A stretch of 64,000 nt of DNA, taken from contig NZ_JAMBPR010000040.1 in the NCBI RefSeq assembly GCF_024206475.1, forward strand, positions 21,798-85,797, given 5' to 3'. Source of the stretch: Paraburkholderia sp. CNPSo 3274 (lineage in GTDB: Bacteria > Pseudomonadota > Gammaproteobacteria > Burkholderiales > Burkholderiaceae). The position numbers and the translations under genes were made by a program. The notes below the pieces were generated by a model. The model ran no database searches and was not told the origin of the DNA. It worked only from the letters and a program-made list of their open reading frames with translations. Of the stretch, positions 32,181 to 40,762 are shown piece by piece (position 1 is the first letter of the stretch; every line of letters begins with the position of its first letter).

Positions 32181-33914
32181 TTAAAGCGTCACGCTATGCG
32201 AGCGTATTTTCTCCCTACGCGACGTGAGATTCTCCGCGGAAAAATCCGCCCCCCGCGCAGGCGTGCCCTTCGCCACAAAATACGGCGCATGCGAACGCGC
32301 AAGCGTCTCACGCCCGCGTATGCGATCCGCGATCTTCTCCGCGATCATGATGGTCGGCGCATTGAGGTTGCCGGTGGTAATGCGCGGCATGATCGACGCA
32401 TCCACCACGCGCAGGCCGTCGAGTCCATGCACGCGCCCTTCGCCATCCACCACGGCCATGTCGTCATTACCCATCGCACACGAACACGACGGGTGATAGG
32501 CGGTCTCCGCGCGGTTGCGCACGAAAGCATCGATCTCGGCGTCGGTCTTGAGCGCCGCACCGGGGCTCAACTCACGTCCGCGAAACCGATCGAGCGCGGG
32601 CTGCGCAATGATTTCGCGGGTGATGCGAATCGCGTCGCGGAACTCGCGCCAGTCGAGCGCCTCGGCCATGTAGTTGAAGAGAATCGATGGATGCTGGCGC
32701 GGATCGCGCGAGCGTAGCTTCACGCGCCCGCGGCTCGGCGAGCGCATCGAGCCCACGTGCGCCTGGAAGCCGTGCATCCTGATCGCATTGCTGCCGTTGT
32801 AATTGATCGCAACGGGCAGAAAATGATACTGAAGGTTCGGCCACGGATCGTCGTCGCGCGTGCGAATGAAGCCGCCCGCTTCGAAATGATTGCTCGCGCC
32901 AATGCCGGTGCCGAGCAGCATCCATTCAATGCCAATAGCCGGTTGATTGCGCATGAGGAGCGCAGGGTAAAGCGAGACGGGCTCCTTGCATTCGTACTGC
33001 ATGTACATTTCCAGGTGATCCTGAAGATTCTGTCCAACGCCAGGCAGATCGAGCACAACGGGAATGTCGAGCTCGCGTAGCCATGCACCGGGACCGACGC
33101 CCGAGCGCTGCAGGATCTGCGGCGAGGCGATCGCGCCCGCACACAGCAGCACTTCGCGGCGCGCGTAGCGGGTCACGCGCGCGGGCCCGTCGAGAAAGAC
33201 GACGCCACACGCCCGCTTGCCGCTGAACAGAATGCGGTCCGTCACAGCGTGCGTGACGATGTCGATGTTAGGCCGATGCTTGGCCTGGTCCAGATAGCCG
33301 CGTGCGGTGCTCGCGCGCCGGCCTTTGGCCGTCACGGTGCGGTCCATCGGCCCGAAGCCCTCCTGGCGGTAGCCGTTGAGGTCGTCGGTGCGCGGGTAGC
33401 CCGCCTGCACGCCGGCCTCGATCATCGCCTCGAACAGGGGGTTCACGCCCGGCTTGCTCGTCGTCACGTGAACGGGGCCTTCGCCGCCGTGATAGTCGTT
33501 CGCGCCGATGTCGCGCGTTTCGGCCTTGCGGAAATAGGGCAGGCAGTCCAGATAGCTCCAGTTTTCAAGTCCCTTGCGCTCGGCCCAGCCGTCGTAGTCG
33601 AGCGCATTGCCGCGGATATAGCACATGCCGTTGATGAGCGACGACCCGCCTAGCCCCTTGCCGCGCCCGCATTCCATGCGCCGGTTGTTCATGTGCGGTT
33701 CGGGATCGGTTTCGTAGGCCCAGTTGTAGCGGCGGCCCTGCAGCGGGTACGCAAGCGCCGCGGGCATCTGCGTGCGGAAATCGAAGCGGTAGTCGGGGCC
33801 GCCCGCTTCGAGCAGCAGCACCGTCGCATCGCGGTCCTCGGTGAGGCGCGCGGCAAGCACGTTGCCCGCCGATCCCGCGCCGATAATGATGTAGTCGTAC
33901 TCTTGCGCTGCCAT
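32181..33914 (-). CDS. betA: Choline dehydrogenase (GMC oxidoreductase)
   Basis: A 577-residue GMC-family flavoenzyme. The FAD dinucleotide motif GAGSAGNVLAARL is at residues 12-24. The GMC signature GRGKGLGGSSLINGM follows, and the catalytic His/Asn region appears as YHPSCSCAMG and TTGNLNAPTIMIAEK. It oxidises choline to betaine aldehyde (and on to betaine) at the membrane, passing electrons to the respiratory chain. It is the last gene of betI-betB-betA, 11 bases after betB, and is followed by a strong terminator. A GAGGGAG site precedes the ATG. The C-terminus (from YFVAKGTPARG) is slightly longer than in typical BetA proteins. Confidence 0.93.
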   Translation of the reverse strand: MAAQEYDYIIIGAGSAGNVLAARLTEDRDATVLLLEAGGPDYRFDFRTQMPAALAYPLQGRRYNWAYETDPEPHMNNRRMECGRGKGLGGSSLINGMCYIRGNALDYDGWAERKGLENWSYLDCLPYFRKAETRDIGANDYHGGEGPVHVTTSKPGVNPLFEAMIEAGVQAGYPRTDDLNGYRQEGFGPMDRTVTAKGRRASTARGYLDQAKHRPNIDIVTHAVTDRILFSGKRACGVVFLDGPARVTRYARREVLLCAGAIASPQILQRSGVGPGAWLRELDIPVVLDLPGVGQNLQDHLEMYMQYECKEPVSLYPALLMRNQPAIGIEWMLLGTGIGASNHFEAGGFIRTRDDDPWPNLQYHFLPVAINYNGSNAIRMHGFQAHVGSMRSPSRGRVKLRSRDPRQHPSILFNYMAEALDWREFRDAIRITREIIAQPALDRFRGRELSPGAALKTDAEIDAFVRNRAETAYHPSCSCAMGNDDMAVVDGEGRVHGLDGLRVVDASIMPRITTGNLNAPTIMIAEKIADRIRGRETLARSHAPYFVAKGTPARGADFSAENLTSRREKIRSHSVTL

Positions 33915-33925
33915 GCAGGACTCCC

Positions 33926-35395
33926 TCAGAAAACCGGCTGATACGGTCCCAGTTCGACCTGGACGGATTTGATGCGCGTGTAATGCTCGAGCGTGGTGAC
34001 GCCGTTTTCGCGGCCCACGCCCGACTGCTTGTAGCCGCCCACGGGCATTTCGGCGGGCGACTCGCCCCATGTGTTGATCCAGCAGATGCCGGCTTCGAGG
34101 CGATGAATCACGCGGTGCGCGCGAGAGAGGCTTTCGGTTACGACACCGGCGGCCAGGCCGTAAAGCGATTCGTTGGCGCGTGCGATCACTTCGGCTTCGT
34201 TGGCGAAGGCGAGAATGCTCATCACCGGGCCGAAGATTTCCTCCTGCACGATGCGCATGTCGTCGCGGCAACCGGAGAATACGGTGGGCTGCACGTACTG
34301 GCCGCGCGCGAAATCGCCCTGCGTGAGGCGCGCGCCACCCGCGAGCAGCCGCGCGCCTTCGCGTTTGCCGCTCTCGATATAGCCGAGCACCTTGTCGAGC
34401 TGCGCGGCGCTGGCGAGCGGCCCGAAGTTGGTGGTGGGATCGGTGGGATTACCCACGCGAATGCGCTGCACGCGTTCGAGCACGCGTGCTTCGAACGCGG
34501 CAATCACGGATTGATGGACGAACACGCGCGTGGCGTTGGTGCACACCTGGCCCGCGCTGAAGAAGTTGGCGGTCACGGCGATATCGGCGGCGCGCTCGAG
34601 GTCGGCGTCTTCGAAGACGATGAGCGGCGACTTGCCGCCCAGTTCCATCGTGACTTCCTTGAGTGAGGAGCCGCCTGCGGCCGCCATGACTTTTTTGCCC
34701 GTTTCGACGCCGCCCGTAAACGAAATCTTCTCGATGCCGGGATGCACGCTCAGCATGGCGCCTACGCGGCCGTCGCCATGGACCACATTGAACACGCCGG
34801 GCGGCACGCCTGCTTTGATATAGATCTCCGCGAGTTTCGAGGCCGAAAGCGGGGTGATCTCGCTCGGCTTGAAGATCATCGCGTTGCCGGCGGCAAGCGC
34901 GGGCGCCGATTTCCAGCAGGCAATCTGGAGCGGATAGTTCCACGCGCCAATGCCCGCCGTGACGCCCAGCGGCTCGCGCCGCGTGTAGACGAACGAACTC
35001 TCGCGCAGCGGAATTTGCTGGCCTTCGAGCGCGGGCGCGAGTCCCGCGTAGTACTCGATCACGTCGGCGCCCGTGGCGATGTCCACGCTGCGCGTCTCGG
35101 CGATGGGCTTGCCCGTGTCGCGGGTTTCGAGCGCCGCGAGTTCGTCGTTGCGCTCGCGCAGCAACTCGACCGCACGCCGCAGCACACGCGAGCGCTGCAT
35201 GGCCGTCATGGCGGCCCAGACGCGCTGGCCGTTACGGGCCGACTGCACGGCACGGTCGATATCGGCGGCGCTCGCGTGCTGCACCGTGGCGAGCCGCGTG
35301 CAGGTGGCGGGATCGTAGGTGTCGAACGTTGCGCCGCTGGTGGCGTCGGTGTAGGTGCCGTCGATGAAGAGGCGTTGCAGGGGAAAGAGGGACAT
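33926..35395 (-). CDS. betB: Betaine aldehyde dehydrogenase
   Basis: A 489-residue NAD(P)+ aldehyde dehydrogenase. Asn153 (GAWNYPLQIA), general base Glu251 (MELGGKSPLIVF) and nucleophile Cys285 (GQVCTNATRV) are all present. Length, the CWKSAPALAAGNAM segment and its place between betI and betA identify BetB. It makes glycine betaine from betaine aldehyde in the cytosol, feeding both osmoprotection and the catabolic genes further right. It lies 19 bases after the betI stop, so one transcript from the BetI-controlled promoter is likely. Confidence 0.95.
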   Translation of the reverse strand: MSLFPLQRLFIDGTYTDATSGATFDTYDPATCTRLATVQHASAADIDRAVQSARNGQRVWAAMTAMQRSRVLRRAVELLRERNDELAALETRDTGKPIAETRSVDIATGADVIEYYAGLAPALEGQQIPLRESSFVYTRREPLGVTAGIGAWNYPLQIACWKSAPALAAGNAMIFKPSEITPLSASKLAEIYIKAGVPPGVFNVVHGDGRVGAMLSVHPGIEKISFTGGVETGKKVMAAAGGSSLKEVTMELGGKSPLIVFEDADLERAADIAVTANFFSAGQVCTNATRVFVHQSVIAAFEARVLERVQRIRVGNPTDPTTNFGPLASAAQLDKVLGYIESGKREGARLLAGGARLTQGDFARGQYVQPTVFSGCRDDMRIVQEEIFGPVMSILAFANEAEVIARANESLYGLAAGVVTESLSRAHRVIHRLEAGICWINTWGESPAEMPVGGYKQSGVGRENGVTTLEHYTRIKSVQVELGPYQPVF

Positions 35396-35414
35396 CGATT
35401 GGCTCCGGGCCGGG

Positions 35415-36029
35415 TTATTTGGCCGACTTGCCTGAGCGCGGCTTGGCGCGCGCTTCGAGCAGCAGGTCGATGTAGTCGTTGGCCACGCGCAGCGCGGCCT
35501 TCGTGTCGAACGGTTCGCCCGTGAGCGCGCCGCGCAGCCAGAGGCCGTCGATCAATGCAGCGAGTCCGCTTGCGGCGCGCCGGGCCGCGGCGCCTGGCAA
35601 CACCTTCTCGAACTCCGCGCAGAGGTTCGAATGGAGCCGCCGCGTGTTGACCCGCTGCAGCCGGCGCAGCGCGGGCTGATGCATGCTCTCGGCCCAGAAC
35701 GCGAGCCATGTCTTCATGACGGGTGCGTTCACCTGCGAAACATCGAAATTGGCCGCGACGATGGCGCGCAAGCGCGCACGCGGTTCGTCTTTCGCGGCGA
35801 GGCGACGCCGCACCGTGGCCTCCCAGAGGTCGTGCAGCACGTGGCGCATGGTGGCTTCGAGCAGGCCGTCCTTACCGCCGAAATAGTGACTGACGATGCC
35901 AGTCGAAATCTTCGCGTGCTGCGCGACGGTGGCGAGCGTCGTGCCCGAGAGACCCGACTGGTCGATCGATTGCAGGGTGGCGTCGATGAGTTGCGCGCGC
36001 CGCACGTCGCGCATTCCGATCTTGGGCAT
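35415..36029 (-). CDS. betI: TetR-family choline-responsive repressor BetI
   Basis: A 204-residue TetR-type regulator. The N-terminal HTH (about 8-55) is DVRRAQLIDATLQSIDQSGLSGTTLATVAQHAKISTGIVSHYFGGKDGLLEATMR, a diagnostic BetI sequence. The C-terminal domain contains MKTWLAFWAESMHQPALRRLQRVN, which forms the ligand pocket and dimer interface. BetI represses bet genes until choline is present. It is first in the minus-strand operon with betB and betA, and its operator-like palindrome lies 40-70 bases upstream. Confidence 0.95.
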   Translation of the reverse strand: MPKIGMRDVRRAQLIDATLQSIDQSGLSGTTLATVAQHAKISTGIVSHYFGGKDGLLEATMRHVLHDLWEATVRRRLAAKDEPRARLRAIVAANFDVSQVNAPVMKTWLAFWAESMHQPALRRLQRVNTRRLHSNLCAEFEKVLPGAAARRAASGLAALIDGLWLRGALTGEPFDTKAALRVANDYIDLLLEARAKPRSGKSAK

Positions 36030-36070
36030 GGGGACTCCGGACGATTCGGGAAGGTTTCCACTCTAGGTAT

Positions 36071-36098
36071 TTTTTATTGAATGTTCAATCAATAAAAA
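36071..36098. promoter_or_regulatory. BetI operator, nested palindromes
   Basis: TTTTTATTGA (36071-36080) and TCAATAAAAA (36089-36098) are perfect inverted arms with an 8-bp centre. Nested within is ATTGA-ATGT-TCAAT (36076-36089), which resembles known BetI targets. The site starts 42 bases upstream of betI and also faces the porin gene, so it could affect both. Confidence 0.75.
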
Positions 36099-36232
36099 CG
36101 TAGAAATGGCGGGATCGGCGGATTTTACAAAGTCCGCGTCGGATTACCGATGATCGCGTCGGCGGAACCCCTCGCGAGGGCCGCCAGATAAAGGATTGCG
36201 CCTGTTTTACAGGGGTTTTTTCTTCGCTGGCG

Positions 36233-36258
36233 TGTCGCGTTAGCGCCAGCGCGTGTCG
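36233..36258 (+). promoter_or_regulatory. Candidate GbdR box upstream of the porin
   Basis: Direct repeat TGTCG at 36233 and 36254, exactly 21 bp apart (two helical turns), as expected for an AraC-family dimer bound to one face. It is ~120 bases before the porin start. Related repeats occur at 44908, 60352 and, inverted, 59330. Confidence 0.5.
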
Positions 36259-36375
36259 TGTCTGCGCAAGTCGGGCGAGATTTGGACTTGTACGTTTTGA
36301 TCCACCGCGCAGGGCGCCACGCGTTGCCGGCGCGGCCCGACAACCTGTATCGCCAGACCAGAGAGACCCGACACC

Positions 36376-37518
36376 ATGAGAAAACTGAATCCGGTGGCAC
36401 TGAGCGGCATTGCGGTGGCATTGAGTGCTGTCTCGACCGCAAGCCATGCCCAAAGCAGCGTCACCCTGTACGGGATCATCGACGCGGGCGTGACGTACGT
36501 GAGCAATGCGGGCGGCTCGCATCAAGTGAAATTCGACGACGGCATTGCGCAGGCGAACCGCTGGGGCCTCAAGGGCACCGAGGAACTCGGCGGCGGGTTG
36601 AAGGCCGTGTTCCAGTTGGAGAGCGGCTTTCACCTTGGCAACGGACAGATCGCCAACGGCGGCTCGCTTTTCGGCCGCCTGGCTTATGTCGGACTCCAGA
36701 ACGATTGGGGCACGCTCACGTTCGGCAATCAGGCCGATATGACGCAGGAGTTCGTCTACCTCTACAACGTCACGGCGTGGGCGAGCGGCTACGCAATCAA
36801 CCAGGGCGACTTCGACCGCATGAACGGCGACCATCTGCCGAACGCCGTGAAATTCATGTCGAACACGTTCGGCGGATTCCAGTTCGGCGGCATGTACTCG
36901 TTCAGCAACACGCCCGGCGACTTCCACACGGGCAGCGCCTGGAGCGTGGGCGCGCAATACCAGAACGGCCCGTTTGCGATGGGCACCGCGTACACGCAGT
37001 TGAATAACCCATCGGGCATCTACGCGTTCGACCCGTACAACATGATCGGCGTGCGCACGTTCTTTGGCAGGCCGACCGTCAGCGTCGATCCCGCCACGGG
37101 CGCAGTGAGCTCGCTCTACTCGGAGACGCCGTTCCCCGTGGACAAGCAGGCCACCTTCGGCGCGGGCGCGAGCTACGCCATCGGCGACGTCACGCTCATG
37201 GGCGCTTTCACGTATACGCAGATCAAGGCGTTCGGCGAGAGCGAGCACATGCAGGTGGGCGAGGGCGGCGCCAACTGGCAGGTGACGCCCGCGTTCAGCG
37301 TGGCCGGCGGCTACCAGTACACCCACTTCGACGGCCACCACTGGAACCAGCTTTCGGCGGGCCTGCATTACCTGCTTTCGAAGACCACGGACGTCTATCT
37401 GTCGGGCGACTGGCTCAAGGCCTCACAGGGTGTGGACGCGGTGATCGGCTATAGCTTCACGCCGTCTTCCACCACGACGCAGGCCGACGTGCGCGTTGGC
37501 TTGCGGCATTCGTTCTGA
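36376..37518 (+). CDS. Outer-membrane porin, Burkholderia OmpC-type trimeric
   Basis: A 380-residue porin: signal peptide to ASHA at ~25, then QSSVTLYGIIDAGVTYVSNAGG, the usual first strand of Gram-negative porins of this group. Internal features are RWGLKGTEELGGGLKAVFQLESGF and a C-terminal strand ending in Phe (VRVGLRHSF), needed for outer-membrane insertion. It probably gives general diffusion for small solutes. Its position between bet genes and sdaA, plus a GbdR-like repeat upstream, suggests it helps choline or betaine entry; that is inference. The start is supported by the signal peptide. Confidence 0.93.
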   Translation: MRKLNPVALSGIAVALSAVSTASHAQSSVTLYGIIDAGVTYVSNAGGSHQVKFDDGIAQANRWGLKGTEELGGGLKAVFQLESGFHLGNGQIANGGSLFGRLAYVGLQNDWGTLTFGNQADMTQEFVYLYNVTAWASGYAINQGDFDRMNGDHLPNAVKFMSNTFGGFQFGGMYSFSNTPGDFHTGSAWSVGAQYQNGPFAMGTAYTQLNNPSGIYAFDPYNMIGVRTFFGRPTVSVDPATGAVSSLYSETPFPVDKQATFGAGASYAIGDVTLMGAFTYTQIKAFGESEHMQVGEGGANWQVTPAFSVAGGYQYTHFDGHHWNQLSAGLHYLLSKTTDVYLSGDWLKASQGVDAVIGYSFTPSSTTTQADVRVGLRHSF

Positions 37519-37722
37519 GCGGGCAGGCGGGTGTTTTTCCGCCGCAAAACATCGGGAAAACCCCCGGTCAAACTCAGGCGAAACGTCCGGCGGAGTCGCC
37601 CAAAAGCCGCGGCTGGCGAGGCCGTCCAACGGCGATGGCGCTTTTGTTCTATCGGCTGCCATGGCCAATTTGGTCTACTTGCATCCAAGCTCATCCATGC
37701 GCTCAGCGCGAAGGGAAGTCAG

Positions 37723-39108
37723 ATGAACGTCAGCGTTTTCGACCTGTTCAAAATCGGGATCGGTCCGTCCAGCTCGCATACGGTCGGCCCGATGGTCGCC
37801 GCGTGCCGCTTCGCGTCCCATGTCGAGGATGCCAATCTGCTCGCCTTTGTGCGCCGCGTCAAAGTCGAGCTGTACGGCTCGCTCGGCGCGACGGGCAAGG
37901 GCCACGGCACCGACAAAGCCGTGCTGCTCGGCCTCGAAGGCAACTTGCCCGACTCGATCGATCCCGACCAGATTGAGCCGCGCCTCGCCGCCATTCGCCG
38001 CGAGAAGACGCTTGTGCTGCTTGGCAAGCAGACGATCCGCTTCGATGAAAAGGAGTGCATCGGCTTCTTTCGCAAGACCATGGGCGGCGCAAACACGCTC
38101 CACCCGAACGGCATGCGTTTTCAGGCCTTCGACGAAAACGGGCAGTTGCTCGTCGAAAAGGAATACTACTCGGTGGGCGGCGGCTTTGTCGTGAACCGCG
38201 ACGGCGACCGCGTGAACGGTGTGCGCAGCGGACGCGACGTGCCGTATCCGTTCCGCACCGGCGACGACCTGCTGCGCGTGTGCAACGAGAGCGGTCGCTC
38301 GATCGCCGAAGTCACCTTGGCGAACGAGTGCGCGGCACGCTCGCCGGAAGACGTGCGCGAAGGGCTGCTCGTGATCTGGCGCGCGATGGCCGCCTGCGTG
38401 GAGCGCGGTTGCAAGATGCATGGCGAGTTGCCCGGCCCGATGAAGGTGAAGCGCCGCGCCGCCGATCTCTCGGTGCATCTGCGTTCGCGCTCCGAGGAGT
38501 CGCTGCGCGATCCGCTTTCCATGCTCGACTGGGTCAATCTCTACGCCATGGCCGTGAACGAAGAGAACGCGGCGGGCGGCCGCGTCGTCACGGCGCCCAC
38601 GAACGGCGCGGCGGGCGTGATCCCCGCGGTGCTGCACTACTACGTGAAGTTCGTGGCGGGCGCAAACGAAGACGGCATTGCCAACTTCCTGCTCACGGCT
38701 GCGGCCATCGGCATCATCTACAAGGAAACCGCGTCGATTTCGGGCGCGGAAGTGGGCTGCCAGGGCGAAGTGGGCGTGGCGTGCTCGATGGCGGCCGCGG
38801 CGCTTGCTGCTGTCATGGGCGGCACGCCTGGGCAAGTGGAAAACGCCGCCGAAATCGGCATGGAGCATAACCTCGGCATGACCTGCGACCCGGTGGGCGG
38901 CCTCGTGCAAATTCCGTGCATCGAACGCAACGCCATGGGCGCGATCAAGGCGATCAACGCCGCGCGCATGGCGCTCAAGGGAAACGGCGAACATTACGTC
39001 ACGCTCGACAACGTCATCAAGACGATGCGCGAAACGGGTGCCGACATGAAGACGAAATACAAGGAGACGTCGCGCGGTGGTCTCGCCGTGAACGTCATCG
39101 AGTGCTAA
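37723..39108 (+). CDS. sdaA: L-serine dehydratase (iron-sulfur, single-chain)
   Basis: A 461-residue enzyme with the fused beta and alpha domains of bacterial L-serine ammonia-lyase. N-terminal signature: MNVSVFDLFKIGIGPSSSHTVGPM. Cys residues for the [4Fe-4S] cluster are in VGCQGEVGVACSMAAA and the MTCDPVGGLVQIPCIERNAMGAIKA region. It converts serine to pyruvate and ammonia. Here it completes betaine degradation: glycine from sarcosine becomes serine through GlyA, then pyruvate. A 204-bp leader with several short GC hairpins precedes it. Start chosen at the canonical N-terminus; the longer frame upstream is not family-like. Confidence 0.95.
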   Translation: MNVSVFDLFKIGIGPSSSHTVGPMVAACRFASHVEDANLLAFVRRVKVELYGSLGATGKGHGTDKAVLLGLEGNLPDSIDPDQIEPRLAAIRREKTLVLLGKQTIRFDEKECIGFFRKTMGGANTLHPNGMRFQAFDENGQLLVEKEYYSVGGGFVVNRDGDRVNGVRSGRDVPYPFRTGDDLLRVCNESGRSIAEVTLANECAARSPEDVREGLLVIWRAMAACVERGCKMHGELPGPMKVKRRAADLSVHLRSRSEESLRDPLSMLDWVNLYAMAVNEENAAGGRVVTAPTNGAAGVIPAVLHYYVKFVAGANEDGIANFLLTAAAIGIIYKETASISGAEVGCQGEVGVACSMAAAALAAVMGGTPGQVENAAEIGMEHNLGMTCDPVGGLVQIPCIERNAMGAIKAINAARMALKGNGEHYVTLDNVIKTMRETGADMKTKYKETSRGGLAVNVIEC

Positions 39109-39146
39109 CTGAAGCTAATGGTAACGCGCAACAAGGGGTCTGCGAG

Positions 39147-40391
39147 ATGAGCCGCTATTCGATATTCAGTCTGTTCCGCAACGGGTTGTCGTATCACGAG
39201 AACTGGGAGCGGCAGTGGAGAAGCCCGGAGCCGAAGAAGGAGTACGACGTGGTGATCGTCGGCGGCGGCGGGCATGGTCTCGCAACCGCCTATTACCTCG
39301 CGAAAGAACACGGCGTGAAGAACGTCGCGATTCTGGAGAAAGGCTGGATCGGCGGCGGCAATACGGCGCGCAACACGACCATCGTGCGCTCGAACTATCT
39401 GTGGGACGAGTCGGCGGCGCTCTATGAGAAGGCGATGAAGCTCTGGGAAGGGCTCTCGCAGGACCTCAACTACAACGTGATGTTCAGCCAGCGCGGCGTG
39501 ATGAATCTCGCGCACACGCTGCAGGACGTGCGCGACACCGAGCGCCGTGTGAATGCGAACCGCCTGAACGGCGTAGACGCGGAATTCCTCACGCCCGAGC
39601 AGATCAAGGAAATCGAGCCGACCATCAACCTGAACAGCCGTTACCCGGTGCTGGGCGCGTCGATTCAGCGCCGCGCGGGCGTGGCGCGCCACGACGCGGT
39701 GGCGTGGGGCTTCGCGCGCGGCGCGGACCAGCACGGAGTGGACATCATTCAGAACTGCCAGGTGACGGGCATTCGCCGCGACGGCGCGCGCGTGACCGGT
39801 GTGGATACGTCGAAGGGTTTCATCAAGGCGAAGAAGGTCGCCGTGGTGGCGGCGGGCAACACCACGACGCTCGCGGACATGGCCGGCGTGCGCCTGCCGC
39901 TGGAAAGTCATCCGCTGCAAGCGCTGGTGTCGGAGCCGATCAAGCCGGTGGTCAATACCGTCATCATGTCGAACGCGGTGCACGCCTATATCAGCCAGTC
40001 CGACAAGGGCGATCTCGTGATCGGCGCGGGCGTGGACCAGTACACCGGTTTTGGCCAGCGCGGCAGCTTCCACATCATCGAGGGCACGCTGCAGGCCATC
40101 GTCGAAATGTTCCCGGTGTTCTCGCGCGTGCGCATGAACCGGCAGTGGGGCGGCATTGTCGACGTTTCGCCGGACGCATGCCCGATCATCAGCAAGACCG
40201 ATGTGAAGGGTCTCTATTTCAACTGCGGCTGGGGCACCGGCGGCTTCAAGGCGACGCCGGGCTCGGGCTGGGTGTTCGCGCACACCATTGCGAAGGACGA
40301 GCCGCATCCGCTCAATGCTCCGTTCTCGCTGGACCGCTTCTATACCGGCCATCTGATCGACGAACACGGCGCAGCTGCCGTGGCGCATTAG
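39147..40391 (+). CDS. soxB: Sarcosine oxidase beta subunit
   Basis: A 414-residue flavoprotein of the heterotetrameric sarcosine oxidase. FAD motif GGGGHGLATAYYLAKEHG (~35-52). The conserved SIQRRAGVARHDAVAWGFARGA segment carries the His used for covalent FMN attachment in this family. It holds the sarcosine-oxidising FAD site; with the alpha subunit, formaldehyde is passed to THF. It begins 38 bases after sdaA and leads soxBDAG on the plus strand. The order B-D-A-G is that of known Pseudomonas and Corynebacterium operons. Confidence 0.95.
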   Translation: MSRYSIFSLFRNGLSYHENWERQWRSPEPKKEYDVVIVGGGGHGLATAYYLAKEHGVKNVAILEKGWIGGGNTARNTTIVRSNYLWDESAALYEKAMKLWEGLSQDLNYNVMFSQRGVMNLAHTLQDVRDTERRVNANRLNGVDAEFLTPEQIKEIEPTINLNSRYPVLGASIQRRAGVARHDAVAWGFARGADQHGVDIIQNCQVTGIRRDGARVTGVDTSKGFIKAKKVAVVAAGNTTTLADMAGVRLPLESHPLQALVSEPIKPVVNTVIMSNAVHAYISQSDKGDLVIGAGVDQYTGFGQRGSFHIIEGTLQAIVEMFPVFSRVRMNRQWGGIVDVSPDACPIISKTDVKGLYFNCGWGTGGFKATPGSGWVFAHTIAKDEPHPLNAPFSLDRFYTGHLIDEHGAAAVAH

Positions 40392-40459
40392 GCAACTTCG
40401 TTGCATGGGACCAGAGTAAGGCGCTGAAGCGCCAACTCTGGTCGACAGGAGATCCAAAC

Positions 40460-40762
40460 ATGTTGATGATTGAATGTCCGTGGTGCGGTCCCCGCGCCGA
40501 AGTCGAGTTCACGTGCGGCGGCGAAGCCGACATCGCGCGTCCGCTCGACACCGACAAGCTCACCGACGAGGAATGGGGCGACTACCTCTTCATGCGCCAC
40601 AACCCGCGCGGTGTCCACAAGGAGCAGTGGCTGCACGCGCAGGGTTGCCGCCGGTGGTTCAAGGCGACGCGCGACACCGTCACCTACGAGATTCAGTGTT
40701 ACGAGACCTTCGGCGCGGCAAATGAGGCGCAAGGCAACAAGCAAGGGAGCACGCAGCGATGA
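40460..40762 (+). CDS. soxD: Sarcosine oxidase delta subunit
   Basis: A 100-residue zinc-binding subunit. The opening MLMIECPWCGPRAEVEFTCGGE provides Cys6 and Cys9, with His in MRHNPRGVHKEQW and Cys in AQGCRRWF as remaining candidate Zn ligands. The delta subunit is structural in the heterotetramer. Its stop overlaps the soxA start by ATGA, so translation is coupled. An AGGAGAT site lies upstream of the ATG at 40460. Confidence 0.93.
   Translation: MLMIECPWCGPRAEVEFTCGGEADIARPLDTDKLTDEEWGDYLFMRHNPRGVHKEQWLHAQGCRRWFKATRDTVTYEIQCYETFGAANEAQGNKQGSTQR

Noticed and set aside
37519..37722. Possible glycine riboswitch in the sdaA leader
   Set aside because: The stretch AAACTCAGGCGAAA at about 37570 faintly recalls a glycine-aptamer core, and the leader is 204 bp long. 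But the expected flanking GGAGAG start and the paired P1 stem are not visible, so I do not call it. A covariance-model search of this leader would decide.
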